This document shows, in pieces, positions 1 through 6,468 of a stretch of DNA of 8,116 nt; positions within the stretch are counted from its first letter, which is position 1; each line of letters opens with the position of its first letter. The notes under the pieces were generated by a model that saw only the letters and a list, made by a program, of their open reading frames with translations, was not told the origin of the DNA and did not search any database. The position numbers were made by a program, and so were the translations under genes. Origin of the DNA: Alphaproteobacteria bacterium (lineage in GTDB: Bacteria; Pseudomonadota; Alphaproteobacteria; RF32; CAG-239); assembly GCA_017546885.1 (NCBI GenBank), contig JAFYRQ010000023.1:1-8116 (forward strand), in the 5' to 3' direction.

Positions 1-826
1 ATTCAAAATTTATGATGAAAATTCTTTAGAAGCAAAACTTGAAAACAAAAAAGAATTTGTAAAACTCATATCAAAAATAGCAACAGATGATGAATTTAAG
101 CAAAAAGTCATCCCTCTGGGTGATATATATAAATTTGATGACATTGCAAAATCAATTAAAAATGTTGAGCAAACGCCTATTATTTGCGCAACAAGCCGAT
201 TAGTCGAACAAAAAGGATATGATATCGCCGCTCAATCAATTATCAATTTAGCCGATAAATTTTCAGGTTTAAAAAATATCGAACCCCCGGTATTTATACT
301 GGGTGGTGCGGGAGACGCAAAATATTTCGAGCACCTTACCAACCTCAAAGATAAGATTTGCGAAAAAAATCCGAAATATGGTGAACGTATTTTCGTATTC
401 AGAGGTTATCAAGATGATTTTGCATATGCTATCCAACTTGCATCTGATTTCTATATGATGCCTTGCCGTTTTGAACCTTGCGGTTTAACACAGATGGAAG
501 CTATGGCCAAAGGAGCCTTACCGGTTGCGATGTCAACAGGCGGACTTGTCGATACAATTGAAGACGGAGTTGACGGTTTCAGAACCGAAGTATTTTTTGC
601 TCCAAGCAAACGCAGAGTTTACGGAAACAACCTTACGGCACAACGTCTTAAAAACAATATTAATGCCTATACGGAGACTTTAGAAAAAGCTCTTATAACA
701 TTTTATCGCCACAATGATAAACTAAAACAAATGACTTTTAATGCCATGCACAAAGATTTTAGTTGGAATGTTGAGGGTGGCAGTATTTACAAGTATCAAC
801 AGTTATTCAAAAAAGGACATTTATAG
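1..826 (+). CDS. glgA: glycogen/starch synthase (GT5), C-terminal part, 5' end outside window
   Basis: The frame is open from base 2 to the TAA ending at 826, giving 274 visible residues; the start and the N-terminal ADP-glucose-binding KxGG region lie off the left edge. Glycogen synthase transfers glucose from ADP-glucose to the growing alpha-1,4-glucan in the cytoplasm. What identifies it: SRLVEQKG (from 194), which is the usual start of the second GT-B Rossmann domain; the hallmark FEPCGLTQMEAM (470-505), holding the EX7E pair whose first Glu is the conserved catalytic-site glutamate of GT5; then LPVAMSTGGLVDTIEDGVDGF, the nucleotide-sugar pocket; and a closing FSW near 760. The stretch before SRLVEQKG is Lys/Asp-rich and does not look like the usual linker, so this is a somewhat divergent member. 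An internal ATG at 455 is not the start, because homology continues upstream of it. A related GT4/GT5 alpha-glucan synthase is the main alternative. Confidence 0.88.
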   Translation, partial: FKIYDENSLEAKLENKKEFVKLISKIATDDEFKQKVIPLGDIYKFDDIAKSIKNVEQTPIICATSRLVEQKGYDIAAQSIINLADKFSGLKNIEPPVFILGGAGDAKYFEHLTNLKDKICEKNPKYGERIFVFRGYQDDFAYAIQLASDFYMMPCRFEPCGLTQMEAMAKGALPVAMSTGGLVDTIEDGVDGFRTEVFFAPSKRRVYGNNLTAQRLKNNINAYTETLEKALITFYRHNDKLKQMTFNAMHKDFSWNVEGGSIYKYQQLFKKGHL

Positions 827-849
827 TTCTTAAAAAAATAACTTTTCAC

Positions 850-878
850 TTGTAAAACGGCTGTTTTCTTAATATCGT
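850..878 (+). promoter_or_regulatory. possible sigma70-type promoter for hydCBA
   Basis: TTGTAA (850-855) and TATCGT (873-878) are separated by 17 bases, and each matches the consensus at four of six positions. The pair lies in the 91-base gap between glgA and hydC, about 40 bases before the hydC start. An AAAAC/GTTTT inverted repeat (854-867) falls inside the spacer. The match is weak, and read-through from glgA cannot be excluded because no convincing terminator is visible in this gap. Confidence 0.3.
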
Positions 879-903
879 ATAGGCATGGTTTTATTTAATC
901 ACT

Positions 904-910
904 AGGGAGG
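904..910 (+). promoter_or_regulatory. strong Shine-Dalgarno site of hydC
   Basis: AGGGAGG ends seven bases before the ATG at 918. It fixes the start of hydC and shows that this part of the window uses canonical anti-SD translation initiation, in contrast with the lipoprotein gene at 6468. Confidence 0.85.
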
Positions 911-917
911 AAACAGT

Positions 918-1400
918 ATGGGTGATGCTTCAGTCGCAGCGCAAATCGCCAACAAATGGCGTAAAAAGCGTGGCTCTTTGATTATGGCTTTGCATGAGCT
1001 TCAAGATGTTAAAGGATATGTTCCATGGGAAGATGCCATGGAATTAGCTCAAGCTATGAATATCCCTTTAGCAAGAATTTATGAAGTTCTGACTTTCTAT
1101 AACTTTTTCAAATTAGATGCCCCCGGAAAAGCGGTTATATCTGTTTGTACAGGTACAGCCTGCTATCTTAAAGGCAATGATAAAACTTTGGAAGAATTTA
1201 AAAAACAACTCGGAATTAATGAAGGCGAAAGCACTCCCGATAAAATGTTTCACTTACAATGTGTTCGTTGCGTAGGTTGTTGCGGATTAGCTCCGGTTTG
1301 CGTTGTTAACGGCAAAACATACGGTCGAGTAGGCGCCGGCGATGTTGCCAATATTCTTGCCGAATGGCGTAAAAAATTTGAAGACGAAAGCAAGGAGTAG
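918..1400 (+). CDS. hydC: [FeFe] hydrogenase subunit HydC, NuoE-like [2Fe-2S] protein
   Basis: This 160-residue protein is the thioredoxin-like [2Fe-2S] subunit of a trimeric NAD-linked hydrogenase, homologous to NuoE of complex I. It normally docks on the NuoF-like subunit as part of the diaphorase module in the cytoplasm. An N-terminal helical segment (about 5-65, with LHELQDVKGYVP and IYEVLTFYNFF) precedes the ferredoxin fold. The likely cluster ligands are C77 and C82 (CTGTAC) and C118 and C122 (CVGCCGLAP). Three more cysteines (C115, C121, C128) crowd the second pair; the usual form there is C-x-G-A-C-G-x-A-P. The length is normal for the family. The start is set by the strong SD at 904-910. 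The gene is followed after five bases by hydB, whose SD lies inside the end of hydC, so translation is probably coupled. NuoE of a complex I is unlikely because the neighbour two genes on is an H-cluster hydrogenase. Confidence 0.93.
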   Translation: MGDASVAAQIANKWRKKRGSLIMALHELQDVKGYVPWEDAMELAQAMNIPLARIYEVLTFYNFFKLDAPGKAVISVCTGTACYLKGNDKTLEEFKKQLGINEGESTPDKMFHLQCVRCVGCCGLAPVCVVNGKTYGRVGAGDVANILAEWRKKFEDESKE

Positions 1401-1405
1401 AAAAC

Positions 1406-3085
1406 ATGGCCGATATGAGCGAAATTGAAAAAAGATTTGACATTCACGAGATTGCCAAAAATAAAAAACAAGATTTAGACCGATATGAGTGTAATATCTA
1501 TTGTTGTCACTCTACCGGTTGTAAATCTTCCGGCAGTGACAGCATTCTTGATTTAATGAAAAAATCTATTGAAGAACACGGACTGCAAGGAAAAGTCCGC
1601 ATTGTTGCTACCGGATGTATGGGATTATGTGCACAAGGTCCGTTAATTCGAGTAGAAATAAAAGGTCAAAAAGACGTTTTGTATAAACGTGTAGAACCGT
1701 TGATTTCTCGTATTATCATTACAGAACACGTTGTCCCTGCTCTCAAATTAGAAGAAGGGCAAGAGTTTGTTCTTCCTGATTTCTTGCAAGAATATGTTCT
1801 GTCTTTAGATTTGCCTTTCTTCAAGAAACAAGAAAAAGTTGTATTAAAACAAGCCGGTCACATGGATCCTGAAGATATTCAAGAATATATTGCCGGCGGC
1901 GGTTATTTAGCGCTTGAAAAAGTTTTAAAAACCATGACACCTGAGCAAGTTGTTGAAGAAATCAAAAAATCGGGTTTACGAGGTCGTGGCGGTGCCGGCT
2001 TCTCTACCGGTATGAAATGGGATTTTGCCTCAAGAGTTAAAACCGACGGTGATAAATTTATTATCTGTAATGGTGACGAAGGCGACCCCGGTGCATATAT
2101 GGACCGCAGTATCTTGGAAGCAAACCCTCACGGTGTTATTGAAGGCATGATGATTGCCGCTTATGCAATCGGCGCTACAGAAGGTTGGTTCTATATTCGT
2201 GCAGAATACCCTTTGGCGGTTGAACGCGTTGAAAAAGCTATTAAAGCTTGTAAGAAAACTCGTTTGCTCGGCAATAATATTATGGGCACTGATTTCAGTT
2301 TTAACATTGATATTCGCCTCGGCGCAGGTGCATTTGTTTGCGGTGAAGAAACAGCCCTCATTAACTCTATTGAAGGCAAGAGAGGTACTCCGCGTCCTCG
2401 TCCGCCATATCCGACAGACAGAGGATTATGGAATAAACCGAGTTGTATTAACAACGTAGAAACTTTGGCTAACGTTGCTCCGATTATCTTAAAAGGAGCA
2501 GATTGGTTTGCATCTTTCGGTACCGCAACATCAAAAGGAACAAAAGTATTTGCTTTAACCGGACAAGTTGAACACTCCGGCTTAATTGAAGTTCCGATGG
2601 GAACAACAATTAATGAGATTGTAAACGAAATAGGTGGCGGTGTTCCTAACGGAAAAGAGCTCAAAGCCGTTCAAACCGGAGGTCCTTCCGGCGGTGTTAT
2701 TCCGACAGAATATCTGAACTTACCGCTTTGTTATGAAGAACTCAAGAAAGTAGGCTCTATTATGGGCTCAGGCGGTATGATTGTAATGGATGAAACATCT
2801 GATATGGTTGACATCGCAAAATTTTATCTTGACTTTACGGTTGATGAATCTTGCGGAAAATGTGCTCCTTGTCGTATCGGCGGAAAACAAATGCTTCTTT
2901 TGCTTGAGAAAATCATTAAAGGACGCGGAACAAAAGCCGATATAGATCAATTACGACAAATTGCCAATGCAATGCAAAAAGCATCGCTCTGCGGATTAGG
3001 ACAAACAGCTCCTAACCCCGTATTGTCAACATTACGTTTCTTCTTAGAAGAATATGAATCTAAAGTAGCTAAAAACGAAAAATAA
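1406..3085 (+). CDS. hydB: [FeFe] hydrogenase subunit HydB, NuoF-like NADH/FMN subunit, short form
   Basis: This 559-residue flavoprotein binds NAD(H) and FMN and passes electrons between NADH and the hydrogenase subunit. Domains in order: a thioredoxin-like [2Fe-2S] domain (about 25-110) with C34, C39, C71 and C75 as likely ligands; the NuoF core with GRGGAGFSTGMKW (193-205; Ser where Pro is usual), CNGDEGDPGAY (221-231) and GAGAFVCGEETALINSIEG (306-324) for FMN and NADH; an SLBB region (about 385-440); and the C-terminal [4Fe-4S] helical domain with C483, C486, C489 and C529. The protein ends 30 residues after C529. HydB of Thermotoga maritima continues into a two-[4Fe-4S] ferredoxin domain, which is absent here; the stop is genuine, since the hydA SD follows directly. 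AAGGAG (1392-1397) supports the ATG at 1406 over the one at 1415. The cluster assignment is by motif only. Confidence 0.94.
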   Translation: MADMSEIEKRFDIHEIAKNKKQDLDRYECNIYCCHSTGCKSSGSDSILDLMKKSIEEHGLQGKVRIVATGCMGLCAQGPLIRVEIKGQKDVLYKRVEPLISRIIITEHVVPALKLEEGQEFVLPDFLQEYVLSLDLPFFKKQEKVVLKQAGHMDPEDIQEYIAGGGYLALEKVLKTMTPEQVVEEIKKSGLRGRGGAGFSTGMKWDFASRVKTDGDKFIICNGDEGDPGAYMDRSILEANPHGVIEGMMIAAYAIGATEGWFYIRAEYPLAVERVEKAIKACKKTRLLGNNIMGTDFSFNIDIRLGAGAFVCGEETALINSIEGKRGTPRPRPPYPTDRGLWNKPSCINNVETLANVAPIILKGADWFASFGTATSKGTKVFALTGQVEHSGLIEVPMGTTINEIVNEIGGGVPNGKELKAVQTGGPSGGVIPTEYLNLPLCYEELKKVGSIMGSGGMIVMDETSDMVDIAKFYLDFTVDESCGKCAPCRIGGKQMLLLLEKIIKGRGTKADIDQLRQIANAMQKASLCGLGQTAPNPVLSTLRFFLEEYESKVAKNEK

Positions 3086-3099
3086 GAGGAGCTTTTAAT

Positions 3100-4869
3100 A
3101 TGGTAAAACTAACTATTGATAATCGTGAAGTTGAAGTAGATGCCGGCACCTCTATTTTAGAAGCTGCTCGCAAATTACAAATTGAAATTCCGACACTGTG
3201 TAACCACCCTGATGTTGACCCGTCAGCCGGTTGCGGTATGTGTATCGTTCGTGTAAACGGTCGTATTATGCGTTCTTGTTGCACTCCTGTTGCCGAAGGT
3301 ATGGAAGTTATATCATCAGATGCCGAACTTTATGAAGTTCGCCGTATGGTGCTAAAATTGTTGTTAAGTAACCACCCTAATTCTTGTTTATCATGCGCTC
3401 GTTCAGGACAATGCGAATTACAAGAAATGGCAAATACATTTAACATTATTGACGCACCGTTACCCAATCTTACTAAAAAATACGAAATTGACGATTCAAC
3501 CAAATCCATTGTTTTTGATAACTCAAAATGTATTTTGTGCGGACGTTGCGTTGAAGTATGCCAAAACCAACAAAATGTGTGGGCATTGAGCTACCTCAAT
3601 CGAGGTCTTGCAACTCGTATCACTCCGGCAAACGGCATAAAACTTGAGGACAGTCCTTGTATTAAATGCGGACAATGTTCTGCTCACTGCCCGACCGGAG
3701 CTATTGTAGAATACGATGATACCGAAAAAGTTTGGGCAATGTTGCGCAATCCGGATATTTATACCATTGTTCAAATTGCGCCGGCTGTTCGTGTTGCTAT
3801 CGGAGAAGAATTCGGTTTCGAATTTGGCGAAAACTTGACCGGAAAAACTTATGCAACACTTCGTCGCATGGGCTTTGATAAAGTTTTTGATACAAACTTC
3901 GGTGCAGATTTAACCATCATTGAAGAAGCAACCGAATTTGTTCGTCGCTTTACACAAGCTCCGGAAAGCTTGCCGATGTTCACATCTTGCTGTCCGGCAT
4001 GGGTTGACTTGTTGGAAAAATATTATTCCGATATGATTCCGAACTTCTCAACCTGTAAATCTCCGCAAGCAATGGTCGGAGCTTTGGCAAAAACATATTA
4101 TGCCGACAAAATGGGTATCGACCCGGCAAAAATCAAAGTTATATCCGTAATGCCATGTACCGCTAAAAAGTGGGAAATTGTTCGCAGTGAAGATATGAAA
4201 TCATCAGGTTTCCAAGATATTGATGTTTCTATCACCACTCGTGAATTGGCAAAAATGATAAAACAAGCCGGTATCGACTTCCGTAACATTAAGGAAGAAG
4301 AAGCCGATAATCCTCTCGGAGAATATACCGGAGCCGGAACAATCTTCGGAACCACCGGCGGTGTTATGACAGCGGCCTTGCGTACCGCATATTACTACAT
4401 TACCGGACAAGAACTCGGCAACCTTGATTTCAAAGAAATCGACGGACTGGAAGGCATTAAAGAAACAACCGTAACCATTAACGGCAACGATGTCAAAATC
4501 GCTGTTGCACATGGTATCGGTAACGTTGAAGAAATCTTGTGCCGTATTCGTGAAGCTAAAGAGAAAGGCGAAGAGTTGCCATATCACTTTATTGAAGTTA
4601 TGGCATGTCGCGGCGGTTGTGTTGCCGGTGGCGGTCAACCTCGCGTTATTGGCTCGGGATATGCTAAGCCGTGGGGTATTACCGACAAAATCCGCAAACA
4701 ACGTGCTGCCGGTCTTCTAAACGAAGATTTGAACGCAAAAACTCGTTTATCTCACCACAACGAATCCGTTAAAACTCTTTATAAAGAATATCTCGGAGAA
4801 CCGGGCGGAGAAAACGCACATCACTTGTTGCATACAAAATATGTAGCTAGAGATAAATATAAATGCTAA
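3100..4869 (+). CDS. hydA: [FeFe] hydrogenase catalytic subunit HydA
   Basis: This 589-residue subunit carries the H-cluster and makes or oxidises H2. Domains in order: an N-terminal plant-type [2Fe-2S] domain (C34, C45, C48, C60); a His-Cys [4Fe-4S] site (H92, C96, C99, C105); a two-[4Fe-4S] ferredoxin domain (C144, C147, C150, C197 and C187, C190, C193, C154); and the H domain. All three H-cluster signatures are present: TSCCPAW (295-301), MPCTAKKWE (351-359; Trp where Phe is common) and MACRGGCVAGGGQP (501-514), giving cluster ligands C298, C353, C503 and C507. The proton path known from Clostridium CpI is intact: C297, E276, E279 and S317. Residues 525-575 form the small-subunit-like C-terminal segment. 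There is no further C-terminal [2Fe-2S] domain as in Thermotoga HydA. An SD (AGAGGAG, 3085-3091) fixes the start, 14 bases after hydB. The hydE, hydF and hydG maturation genes must lie elsewhere. Confidence 0.97.
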   Translation: MVKLTIDNREVEVDAGTSILEAARKLQIEIPTLCNHPDVDPSAGCGMCIVRVNGRIMRSCCTPVAEGMEVISSDAELYEVRRMVLKLLLSNHPNSCLSCARSGQCELQEMANTFNIIDAPLPNLTKKYEIDDSTKSIVFDNSKCILCGRCVEVCQNQQNVWALSYLNRGLATRITPANGIKLEDSPCIKCGQCSAHCPTGAIVEYDDTEKVWAMLRNPDIYTIVQIAPAVRVAIGEEFGFEFGENLTGKTYATLRRMGFDKVFDTNFGADLTIIEEATEFVRRFTQAPESLPMFTSCCPAWVDLLEKYYSDMIPNFSTCKSPQAMVGALAKTYYADKMGIDPAKIKVISVMPCTAKKWEIVRSEDMKSSGFQDIDVSITTRELAKMIKQAGIDFRNIKEEEADNPLGEYTGAGTIFGTTGGVMTAALRTAYYYITGQELGNLDFKEIDGLEGIKETTVTINGNDVKIAVAHGIGNVEEILCRIREAKEKGEELPYHFIEVMACRGGCVAGGGQPRVIGSGYAKPWGITDKIRKQRAAGLLNEDLNAKTRLSHHNESVKTLYKEYLGEPGGENAHHLLHTKYVARDKYKC

Positions 4870-4883
4870 TCGCATAAAAAGAT

Positions 4884-4920
4884 AAAACACCGTGGCCCTC
4901 AAAGCTACGGTGTTTTTGTT
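4884..4920. terminator. bidirectional intrinsic terminator between hydA and the small convergent gene
   Basis: A 13-bp stem (4884-4896 with 4904-4916, one G-T pair) encloses a seven-base loop. On the plus strand it begins 14 bases after the hydA stop and runs into TTTTTGTTTT. On the minus strand it runs into TTTTATCTTTTT, so it can also end the small gene at 4938-5063. Confidence 0.88.
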
Positions 4921-4937
4921 TTGATGTTTTCAGAGGC

Positions 4938-5063
4938 TTAAGCAAAGCATCTGCCAAAAGGTTTCAGGATAAAATCAAGAATTACAAACGGTATTGCAAC
5001 TATAAGAGCAATAATCAAGATTGTACCCCAAACACATCTTCCTAAAAGAGTATACTTTTCCAT
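4938..5063 (-). CDS. small single-span membrane protein, 41 residues, unknown function
   Basis: The frame reads ATG at 5063-5061 to TAA at 4940-4938 and encodes 41 residues. The N-terminus is MEKYTLLGRC. A hydrophobic stretch follows from about residue 11 to 33 (VWGTILIIALIVAIPFVILD and on), long enough for one membrane span with a central Pro, and the tail is KPFGRCFA. The tripeptide GRC occurs on both sides of the span (8-10 and 37-39). I do not recognise the family. Support for a real gene: it converges on hydA, its stop lies about 20 bases before the shared bidirectional terminator, and a promoter-like pair lies 56-84 bases upstream. Against it: the ribosome site is weak (TTGAGCG just before the ATG) and the gene is very short. 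It could be a small membrane regulator, a membrane-complex accessory, or a type I toxin-like peptide; no antisense RNA is evident. Confidence 0.55.
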   Translation of the reverse strand: MEKYTLLGRCVWGTILIIALIVAIPFVILDFILKPFGRCFA

Positions 5064-5118
5064 ACGCTCAAAATTTTATGTGGTTAATACTAGATAAATA
5101 ATTCAAAAAACTATTCAC

Positions 5119-5147
5119 TTTATATCACAAAATATCTTATTGAGCAA
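5119..5147 (-). promoter_or_regulatory. possible promoter for the 41-residue protein gene
   Basis: On the minus strand TTGCTC (5147-5142) and TATAAA (5124-5119) are separated by 17 bases. The -10 is good (five of six) and the -35 is poor (three of six). It would give a leader of roughly 50 bases before the ATG at 5063. A perfect palindrome abuts the -35. Confidence 0.35.
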
Positions 5148-5161
5148 ATGAAAATTTTCAT
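5148..5161. repeat. 14-bp perfect palindrome, possible operator
   Basis: ATGAAAATTTTCAT reads the same on both strands and touches the upstream edge of the proposed -35 box at 5142-5147. Its place suggests a site for a dimeric regulator, but in AT-rich intergenic DNA such a palindrome could also arise by chance. Confidence 0.35.
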
Positions 5162-5172
5162 CAAGATTACAC

Positions 5173-5210
5173 AAAAAAAACACCGCAGTCATAAAAGACA
5201 GCGGTGTTTT
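5173..5210 (-). terminator. intrinsic terminator of the lipoprotein gene
   Basis: A 10-bp perfect stem (5177-5186 with 5201-5210), extended by three pairs past an A-A mismatch, is followed on the minus strand by a run of eight T. It starts 20 bases beyond the stop of the gene at 5230-6468. Its outer stem, AAAACACCG, is the same as in the terminator at 4884-4920. Confidence 0.87.
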
Positions 5211-5229
5211 AATTAAAGAGTTAAGAGTG

Positions 5230-6468
5230 CTATTCGTAAGCAATCAGCATAAACGTAACTGTACCTTCCGCAGTTATTCCACCGAACTTAGCCTGAACAG
5301 GCTGGTGTACCCAATAAACTTGGTAGTTACCTACCTCATCAACTCCGGCATCACCTGGAACAATCCTAGGCTCGAGATTTGTTATCTCAGTAAGCTCATA
5401 GTTAGCAAACTTACACTGAGTAACACCATCATCAAACCAAGCATCAGTATATCCAAGCTCGATACTAACACTACCATAGTTATAATTAATGTTCCAAACC
5501 TTACGAACATTCTCATAAACTATGAATGATGTCTTGTTAGATGGCTCAAAGTTGTTTTCACCATTAGTCAAACTGGTTGAGACAACTTTTAAGTCGTTGT
5601 TATAACCATGCGCAGTTATGTCGCCATAAGATACATTGTCAATACCGGCAGACAAGAATACTGTATAGTCCAGAGTTTCCTCTGCACCTCTGTTCCATTT
5701 CTGGAAAACAGTAACAGTACTTCTGACCTGACCATTAAACATATCAAGCTTTGTATCTACAAGCTCACTCCACTTTACGTAAGGGTCTTTAGCGTAACCG
5801 ATATGCTTACGAAGGAAGACATTTGCCTTTACTTCATAAGACTTACCGTTAACCTCGACCAAAATAGAGTGTTCAACCTTCCTACGAGCATAGGCAAGCT
5901 CACCATCATCATCCGACTCAATAAGATAGGTCTTGTAAGACTTCTCTGTTACCTTGTCGATACCATGATAAGGCATAACCTGACGAGTAAAACCGTCATC
6001 ATAAACAGCCACTTCATACTCAAGCTCGTACTCAAATGAAACTTTCTCATACTGCACGGTATAAACCAAAACAGAATCAGTGATTGTTACAAAACCTTCC
6101 TGACGACTTTCTTTTGCCCTATGACTGATATTGGTTGTATATTCGCCAATATTAAGGTCTTCTACTACGATTGTAGGAGTAGGGTCAATAAAAGTGTTAT
6201 TAAGGGTAACAGACACCTCATGGTCAAAATCAGCTCTGGTCTGACCTTTCACACGAATCCAACTCTTATAAGAGAGCTCGGTACCGGAAACACCGCTGTC
6301 ATCACTAACAACAGCCTCTTCGATAGTTTCATCAGCACCACTTTCCAATACTTCACTTTCGATTACCTCAGGCAATTCAGGCTCGAAAGGATCCTCACAT
6401 GACACAAAAGTCATAGCGCTCATAACGATAGCTGCTACCATCATGAACCAATACATGTTCTTTTTCAT
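5230..6468 (-). CDS. predicted surface lipoprotein, Bacteroidota-like, unknown family
   Basis: The 412-residue product starts MKKNMYWFMM and continues with a hydrophobic stretch to FVSC, a relaxed lipobox with C24 as the likely lipidated residue. The next residues are EDPFEPELPE, and 14 of residues 25-58 are Asp or Glu: an acidic tether like the lipoprotein export signals that send lipoproteins to the cell surface in Bacteroidota. The rest is rich in alternating beta-strand patterns (SVTLNN, VSFEYELEYEVAVY, VRSTVTVFQKW), with one other Cys, and has no enzyme motif that I recognise. Beta-sandwich adhesin, fimbrial or SusE/F-like binding roles are guesses. The ATG at 6468 has no Shine-Dalgarno site; the leader is A-rich (CTAAAAAAATTCAAAGTTT). 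Codons favour AAG, GAG and CAG, unlike the hyd operon. It is followed by its own terminator. The upstream gene on the same strand may or may not be co-transcribed. Confidence 0.85.
   Translation of the reverse strand: MKKNMYWFMMVAAIVMSAMTFVSCEDPFEPELPEVIESEVLESGADETIEEAVVSDDSGVSGTELSYKSWIRVKGQTRADFDHEVSVTLNNTFIDPTPTIVVEDLNIGEYTTNISHRAKESRQEGFVTITDSVLVYTVQYEKVSFEYELEYEVAVYDDGFTRQVMPYHGIDKVTEKSYKTYLIESDDDGELAYARRKVEHSILVEVNGKSYEVKANVFLRKHIGYAKDPYVKWSELVDTKLDMFNGQVRSTVTVFQKWNRGAEETLDYTVFLSAGIDNVSYGDITAHGYNNDLKVVSTSLTNGENNFEPSNKTSFIVYENVRKVWNINYNYGSVSIELGYTDAWFDDGVTQCKFANYELTEITNLEPRIVPGDAGVDEVGNYQVYWVHQPVQAKFGGITAEGTVTFMLIAYE

Larger units (their letters stand above)
4870..5229. other. intergenic region between hydA and the lipoprotein gene
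   Basis: This 360-base stretch between two convergent transcription units holds the bidirectional terminator, the small minus-strand membrane protein gene with its possible promoter, the 14-bp palindrome and the lipoprotein gene terminator. I see no tRNA, transposase remnant or clear target-site duplication. Codon preference and translation signals change across this stretch. Confidence 0.7.

Noticed and set aside
3060..3100. A frameshift hiding a C-terminal ferredoxin domain of HydB
   Set aside because: Only 14 bases separate the hydB stop from the hydA start, and they hold the hydA ribosome site, so there is no room for the lost domain.
1250..4720. Other long open frames within and opposite hydC, hydB and hydA
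   Set aside because: They overlap clear, motif-rich hydrogenase genes and have no motifs or ribosome sites of their own.
1406..4869. Complex I genes nuoE, nuoF and nuoG as the identity of the operon
   Set aside because: The third protein has all three H-cluster signatures and the proton-path residues, which NuoG lacks.
5227..6402. Plus-strand open frames opposite the lipoprotein gene (5227-5529, 5608-6039, 6121-6402)
   Set aside because: They lack start signals and domain motifs and lie antisense to a frame with signal peptide, lipobox and its own terminator.
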